Assembly: GCF_000283155.1 (NCBI RefSeq)
Contig: NW_004454262.1
Span: 1,671,434-1,735,433 of the forward strand
DNA from: Ceratotherium simum simum
Taxonomy: Eukaryota; Chordata; Mammalia; Perissodactyla; Rhinocerotidae
Direction of reading: 5' to 3'
DNA length: 64,000 bases
Shown here: positions 57,951 to 64,000 of the stretch, in pieces
Layout: every line of letters begins with the position of its first letter
Position numbering within the stretch: position 1 is the first letter of the stretch
Translations under genes and position numbers: made by a program
Notes under the pieces: generated by a model
The model's input: only the letters and a program-made list of their open reading frames with translations
The model's database searches: none
Told to the model about the DNA's origin: nothing

Positions 57951-59340
57951 TTGATTCATTCCTCAGTCAGCTGGAATACTTTTTCAAGTTTTTTTCTTAA
58001 TTTTTTTTTTTTCCAGAAAAGGAATGTGGGTAAAAACATTTGGAGTCCTTTTATGTCTATTAATATCTTTCTATTACTCTCAAATATGAACGATAGCCTG
58101 TCTGGCTATAACATTCTCAGCTATAACATTCTTGAGTTTCAATATATTTCTCTCAAGAGTCTTGTGTTCATTTTTCTTCTGTATTTTTCAAATTGCAGAG
58201 AGTCTGACGTCAATTTGATTTGCTTCCTTTTATAAACAAAATTTTTCCCGTCATCTTGATGCTTTAATTTTTTTTTTAATTCAGGACTTTCACCATCATA
58301 TTTTTAGATAAGTGATTTTCCCTGGGTTTTAAGTCCCTACCACCAAGAAAATATTCTTCCATTATTTCTTTGGGAATTGCTTTTCCTGTAACTGGTCTGT
58401 TTTCTCCTCTATGTACTTTGACTTCTTAGAGTTGTCATTGATTCCTTTATATTTCTGATTAGAACATTTATCTCCCTATTCTTTTATTCTAAATTATGGG
58501 ACAATTTCTCAATCTGCTATAGGAATTCACTGATTCAGTTTTCTGAAATATTCAACGTATATTTTCTGCCTGTGTGCCGTTACAAACCTTTTTTAATCAT
58601 CCTTTTCATTCTGAGAGCTATCTTTTCTGATAGGTGCCTTGTTCAGAGACACAACAGCTCCCTGAATCAGAGAAATTTTAAAAGATTTTCTCTCATTTCT
58701 TGCAGTAAATCTGTTCTATAGATTTTCAGAAGTATTTATTCTTCTACAAGTTTTCTTCTTTTGAATTACTGGCTGTTTCATATATCTGGTCACATTTCTC
58801 TGTTTGCTCATCTTTACAGTTGGTTGTTTATGTATTTCTATTTTGTTTTTCAGTACTAAGAGACTAAGATGGTAACTGTAAAATACATTGTGCTACTCTT
58901 TTATACCATATTAGTGAGAAAAGAAAAGTTTAGGGTTGTAGATTTATTTTGTCACTTTAGACTTTCCCTTGACTGTGGGACAAAGGAAGGTTCAATTAGG
59001 GAAGTCATGCCAGGTGGACAGTACTCATCCACACTATTCCAGAGGATTTCTTCCCTGTAACTCTTGCAGGAGCCCTTTCCTCTAAGTTGTATGACTATAT
59101 TCATTAGGCACTGGAGGAAGCAGCATGTGTCACAAAGCATGAGGTCAATGCCACACATCGCTGAGAGAGAACACTGCACTGGTGCGTCAGTGAGCTAGTA
59201 TCATTGCACTTTCCCAGGAATGTCAGTACTGCCCATTGACTTCTCAATGGCTCACCTCTGCCTCTGGCACCCACTGCAAATTTCCTGAAACCTGTGGGGT
59301 TTTCCCATCATCTCAAATTCTTATTCCTTAGGCAAATTTC
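57951..59340 (-). mobile_element. possible ancient LINE 5' non-coding sequence
   Basis: Words such as CAATTTGATTTGCTTCCTTTTATA, ACTTTCACCATCATATTTTTAGATAAGTGATTTTCCCTGGGTTTT and TTCCATTATTTCTTTGGGAATT resemble a T-rich antisense LINE segment of the same kind as 43690-44290. Recalled, not searched; no coding domain is present. Confidence 0.3.
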
Positions 59341-59683
59341 TCTATTGTATCTGTTGACTCATAGATTGATCAGTCCTATCTCAAGTCTGTCTCTTCTACA
59401 CTATGTTTTATGAAAATTCCTCCCAGTATCTGACATAAAACTGTTATCTTCCCCTCACTTTTAGTTCTTTATGGGTTTTACTCATCGTACATTATCTTTT
59501 TGGTCATCTTAATGGTAAATGGTTGAGTTACATAGCAGATGAAGACTGTCATCTTCATCCTGATTTTTTTGTTTCTCTCTTTTTTTTGCACATTTCTGAC
59601 AGTAAGAAAACAAACTAATGCTGTTTTTTAAAGCTGATTAGTGTACTTCTGAGATTAAATTGGGATCTTGGAATCTCCTAGAT

Positions 59684-59879
59684 ATGTTCTGTCCAATAGA
59701 AGTTTCTACAATGAGGGAAATGTTCTTCTGAGCTGTTCAATTCAGAAGCCACTAGGTTCATGTAGTTATTGAGCACTTGAAATGTGGCTCATGCAACTGA
59801 GGAACTGAATTTTAAATTTCATTTAATTTACATTTAAATAGCCACATGTGCCTAGTGGTTAGTGTATTGGACAGCACAG
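59684..59879. mobile_element. non-autonomous hAT-type DNA transposon
   Basis: Inverted ends CTGTCCAATAGAA (59689) and TATTGGACAGCACAG (to 59879), with the internal words GAGCACTTGAAATGTGGCTC and AATAGCCACATGTGCCTAGTGG typical of a widespread mammalian family. The flanks tcctagat (59676-59683) and tcctggat (59880-59887) agree at 7 of 8, the duplication size of hAT elements. Confidence 0.8.
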
Positions 59880-60352
59880 TCCTGGATAAACATCATTTAA
59901 GGTTCAACATCTTTGAAAATGAAAGTCTCTAGACCTCATGCTAAACTCATAAAATCATAATCCTGTGTGTGTTGGCATGGGGGAGGAGGGCTGCATTTTA
60001 AAAAAGTTCTCTCCATGATTCTTAGTGTACACTAAGATGGTCTTAGATGGTTCGTTTGGCACCAGGAATAATGGAAATGAGGATTGGAAGGGTGATGACC
60101 TTGTGTTCTACTGAGCTTTAAAACAAACTCAGTAGCAATGGATTATGTATGTTAGAAGAAGTTTGACTGGAAAATGCTGAACCTGTGCCATCCCCCTCCC
60201 TTGTCTGAGACAGACATGGCCTGTCAATCACTGTGGACTTTTCTACCCAACCCACAAACAGAATCCTTCTCACAAAGAGAATCCTTCTCAAACAGGGTCT
60301 TAGCAACCCCTGAGGATCAATCCCAGAGAGTAAACATATTTGCTATCTAGAT

Positions 60353-60675
60353 CAGGGGTCTACAAACTTCTTCTGTAAAGGTCCAGATAAATATTTCAGG
60401 TGTTGTGGTCCATACGCTCTTTGTCATAACTACTCAATCTGGAACATGAAAGCTTTCACAGACAATACATAAACAAATGGGTGTGGCTGTTTTAATAAAA
60501 CTTTATTTATGGACAGTGAAATTAGAATTTCATATAATTTTCACATATATTGAAATATTATTATTATTTTTACTTTTTCAACCATTTAAAAATATAAAAA
60601 CTATTCTTAGCTCTTGGGCATAAATAAATAGACATTGGGCTGGATTTGGTCCCAGGTGGTAGTTTGCCAACCCTC
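60353..60675. mobile_element. non-autonomous hAT-type DNA transposon
   Basis: Ends CAGGGGTCTACAAACTTCTTCTGTAAAGG (left) and GTAGTTTGCCAACCCTC (right). The interior keeps GGGTGTGGCTGTTTTAATAAAACTTTATTTATGGAC. A perfect 8-bp duplication, atctagat, is at 60345-60352 and 60676-60683. Same family as 18506-18700, in the opposite orientation. An A/T-rich stretch of about 90 bp (60540-60630) is foreign to the family as I recall it. Confidence 0.9.
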
Positions 60676-60683
60676 ATCTAGAT

Positions 60684-63489
60684 GACAGCTAAGGTCTCTT
60701 CCATTTCTAATATTTTATAAGTCAGAGACTTTTTGCTATACATTTTTTGGAGCAGCACATTAGTATAATATGTTTTGGCTATTTATATCTCTTATAACAT
60801 AATATCAGGATCTGTGCAATTCAGTATATGTAACACAGACATAATAGTGATAATTACCTAAGGTAAAATCTCTACAACATGAGTGGTTAGAGTGTATAAT
60901 AGGTGTAAAGACAAATATAGTGATGTCTTAGATTTTGCTCTTCAATCTACTTAAAATTTTTAAAAAGATTTTCAAGTAAATTTCTACTGAATTTTATTTC
61001 AACAAAACAGATCAACAAAACTTTTAATTTGAAAAAGTTCTAGTCATGCTATTTTTTAAAAAGAACAAAGATTCTATTTATATCTAAATTGCATTTATGT
61101 TCTAAGTTGGAACAATATTTATTTCTACAACTCTACTAAATTTTAGTTAACATTTAACTTCCTTCTATGCATATTAAAGTGGATGAATAAACACCAAAAA
61201 CAAAAGCTTCTTATAGAGGTACTGAGAGATTATTGTGAAGATTCCCCCAAACATCAGCTGCTATCACCCAATAACCCCTCTCTACCTTACCCTCCCATGT
61301 CACTCACGTTTCTAGGTCAGAACATGTTATTGTGACAGAGCATCAATCTCAGCAGGGCGCTGAAGCCAGGAACCACATACACTTCACACTTCCCAAACAC
61401 CTATACATTTTCCACTTCGGTTATTTGGTTACCATTATTATTATTGCCTCCACCTACATTTATACTTCTCTTCATATTTCACTTATTACATAGTCAGGAT
61501 AAGAGTGGGCAGTTAAATATCAATATATGATTCCTATGCATTCAAATTTTTTAAATAAGGACATTCTACTCTTTTTCAACTATTATTGTGGATTTTTAAA
61601 TTTTGTTTTGTTTTGATTTGTTTTTCTAACTAAAGACTTGAAACATTCTCACACATATTGGGAGGTCAACATTAGTCTTTTCTATAAAGTTTGTCTTCTT
61701 TTGAAAACTCCTATTTTCTTAAGTTCAAGACTTGAATTTTAATTTTATTTTGCTCATTTTCTTTTTTATATATACTACTATGTTGGACACAATTTCAAAA
61801 GTCTTCTCTACCTAATACTCAAGATTCCAACTTTCATAAAATCTTCTTTCCAAATAAATGGGAAATTACTAGCAACCTCTGACTGGGCTGTTAATTACTA
61901 TCCTGGGGCCAAGTTGACGTAGCATTGTCAACAATACTAAAAAAAACAAAACAAAATGAAACACGAATGAAACATACCTACAGATTTTAAAATAAATACA
62001 CCAAAGTTATAATAAAAAAATTTTCATGTATACTTATTATTCAGCATTTTTCTTAACTAAAATTTGCTAAAGGACTGAAAATGCTCAAGCAGAAAAATCT
62101 TCATTAAAAGAAAAATACAGAAGCAACACTTCTCTCCTTCACTACAAATTCCAAACATAAAAAAAGACTTAAGCATTATACAAAAATAAGAGGAAGAAAC
62201 CATCATTATATTTTAAGTAAAAATGCTTAATGTTTTGCCCCATCTTGATTAATCTACAAGGCAATATTTATGGGTTCAAGGTAAGAATTTTATAGCTTAA
62301 AGAGACTTTAAAATTCTCTTTATTTTATAGATAAAAAATAAAGTTTGGAAAAGCTGGAGGATTGGTGTTCATTAGCGAGTAGAATCAGTACAGCAAAGCT
62401 TACAGATAGTTCCTTGGCCTGCTTGTACTGGTCAATGAGTTCCATTAAGATAATGTGATTTCAGGTGGCTTTTTTGGGGTCAGTAATAAGTTTGATATAA
62501 AAAATAGCTCACATTTGTGGTACGTCTGCTGTTTATATTACTTGTAGACTGAGATAACCAATATGTTAATATTTCACCCTAAAGCCCAGAATATAAGTAG
62601 CAGCACTCATATGGAATGATTCTATTTGACCCATCCATTGGGTCAAGAAATATGAACAGATGACAACCATTCATCATCATCATCATCTTCAAATTTTTTT
62701 AAAATAGGAAGTAGACTTTGCTACAAACCAGTATGCTGATATACAAGTGACCAAGACTACGAGAATATTTTCACTTGAGTAATAGGTATGGTAAGTCGAC
62801 ACTGAGTAAAATGGGGAAATGGTGCAGACTTCAGAATCTCAAATATCCAGGTCTAAAATGAATGCTTTCCAACACAGCCTATGGGCTTGTGAATCTTTCT
62901 CATGTGTCAAACAAATTTATAATAAAAGATAGTATAGTACTGTTTGTGACGATGAGTGAAATTGTATGTAAAATACCTGGTAGAGCATGTAAAGTAATAT
63001 TCATTCAATGACACTATTCTTTCTCCTGTCTGTTACTTCCTGTAGAAGGTCCTGTAGTAATTTGCTAAATATTACCATTTCGGTCTGACAGAATTATTAC
63101 AACTTTACATACCTAACTGCTACAGTTACTTAAACAAGGATGATATATAATTGCTGAATTATAAAACTGTTAGCCCAAGAGATTAAAAACCATCACAAGA
63201 AACTCAAACTTTTCATCTCTCAAGATCACTGAGCCAAGTGTGGAATGAGTGATTTCCCTTCTGCATGTTATGAGAAGCATAGAAATAGAAGTTTGGAAGA
63301 GTCAGACTTCAGACTTATGATGAAATGAAACTAGTAGGCTACTTTTTTTTTCCTTTTTAGAAAGAAGAGGTTGGGGATTTGTGCTCTGACAGCTCTTTCA
63401 ATGACTCTCCAGAAAGCGGTAGGGAAAGAATTCGAAAATTTAAACTTCAAAGGGAAATAATATGAACATATCTCAATGCAATAAATAAG
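60684..63489. other. unassigned AT-rich non-coding DNA
   Basis: I see no gene and no confident repeat over 2.8 kb, apart from a short (CAT)n run at about 62668-62688. Open frames are short. Confidence 0.4.
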
Positions 63490-63760
63490 TAGCCCTGCTT
63501 TACACACCAACCCTGACAGCTATAATTAGACCCCACTGGTTAATTAGACAAACATATTTGGCTAATTTCCCTTCAAATTCACCATCGATGTCAACACATT
63601 TGGATAATCCTAAAAGGCTGGGAATTTACAAGTCATAAACATTTAACAAAATAGCTAAGCTTCTTAAAATACTTCTCCCATCTGTGTTAAACCACATAAA
63701 ATCTAACTGGAACAGCATTATATCTCCCAGCCTACATGAGTTTTTATTAGAGATAGTAAG
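63490..63760. promoter_or_regulatory. candidate conserved non-coding element
   Basis: Two closely spaced homeodomain cores, CTATAATTAGACC and GGTTAATTAGACA, are followed by GGCTAATTTCCC and ATCGATGTCAAC in repeat-free sequence. The repeated TAATTAGA word within 25 bp is noteworthy for a developmental enhancer. No reading frame. Function is inference. Confidence 0.28.
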
Positions 63761-64000
63761 TCACTTAAAGCTCTATGCTTTAAGTATAGGGGGAGAAACA
63801 CAACAGAACACACCACAAAAAACCCAGGTTTTGGTTATGTTAATAACCTAAGATTAGTAGGAAAAAGCATGTATTGGCTTCAAGTTAAGTGGCCATTTTT
63901 CACTGGGCCAAAATATACATACTAAACCCTTAACATCTTAGTTTTTGTTCAACGACCCAATTGGGAATCGTGAGTCAATAAGGTTCTCTACAGTCTGGCT
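63761..64000. other. unassigned non-coding DNA to the window edge
   Basis: Nothing recognised. Confidence 0.4.

Overview
This is mammalian nuclear DNA with no recognisable protein-coding gene, rRNA, tRNA gene or CRISPR array. Ten full-length and one truncated copy of a tRNA-derived SINE match the equine repetitive element (ERE) family: a GGCCGGCCC-type head, an A/B-box region around GGTTCGGATCC, and ERE tail blocks such as GTTAGCTCAGGGC. These SINEs are characteristic of Perissodactyla, so the source is most likely a horse or another equid, with rhinoceros or tapir less likely. The window reads as an AT-rich gene desert or a very long intron built from layers of transposons.

Layout. 1-9 kb: three ERE insertions, a decayed L2 and a MIR in otherwise unassigned DNA. 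9-17 kb: a block of ancient L1M elements, hit by an MLT1 LTR and two EREs. 17-19 kb: two hAT-type DNA transposon relics with an ERE at the edge of one. 19-25 kb: MIR and L2 fragments, an ERE, and two non-repeat stretches that look like conserved regulatory DNA. 25.3-28.7 kb: a complete but long-dead provirus-like element with two homologous LTRs and a short non-coding interior. 29.7-30.2 kb: an MLT1 LTR with a perfect 5-bp target duplication. 31-43 kb: MIRs, two L2 elements each split by an LTR insertion, microsatellites and a CpG-retaining candidate enhancer at 32.2-32.7 kb. 43-46.3 kb: LINE sequence, including a small L1 with a twin-priming inversion and a 1.25-kb 5'-truncated antisense L1. 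46.6-52 kb: a G4-capable purine tract, three full EREs, a truncated ERE beside a possible processed-pseudogene tail, and a candidate exon. 52.8-56.1 kb: a 3.2-kb 5'-truncated L1 with a 20-bp target duplication, inserted in an older DNA element. 56-64 kb: hAT relics, possible old LINE sequence and a TAATTA-rich candidate regulatory block.

The insertions give a relative chronology: L2, MIR and hAT relics first; MLT1, MST and MLT2-type LTRs inside them; then L1; and most recently the EREs, most of which keep near-perfect 13-16 bp target duplications. No previously undescribed gene system was found. The best leads are the twin-primed L1, the candidate enhancers, the open frame behind a good splice acceptor at 48.7 kb, and the unidentified reading-frame tail at 51.5 kb. 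Repeat family names are from memory of consensus sequences and were not checked with a search.
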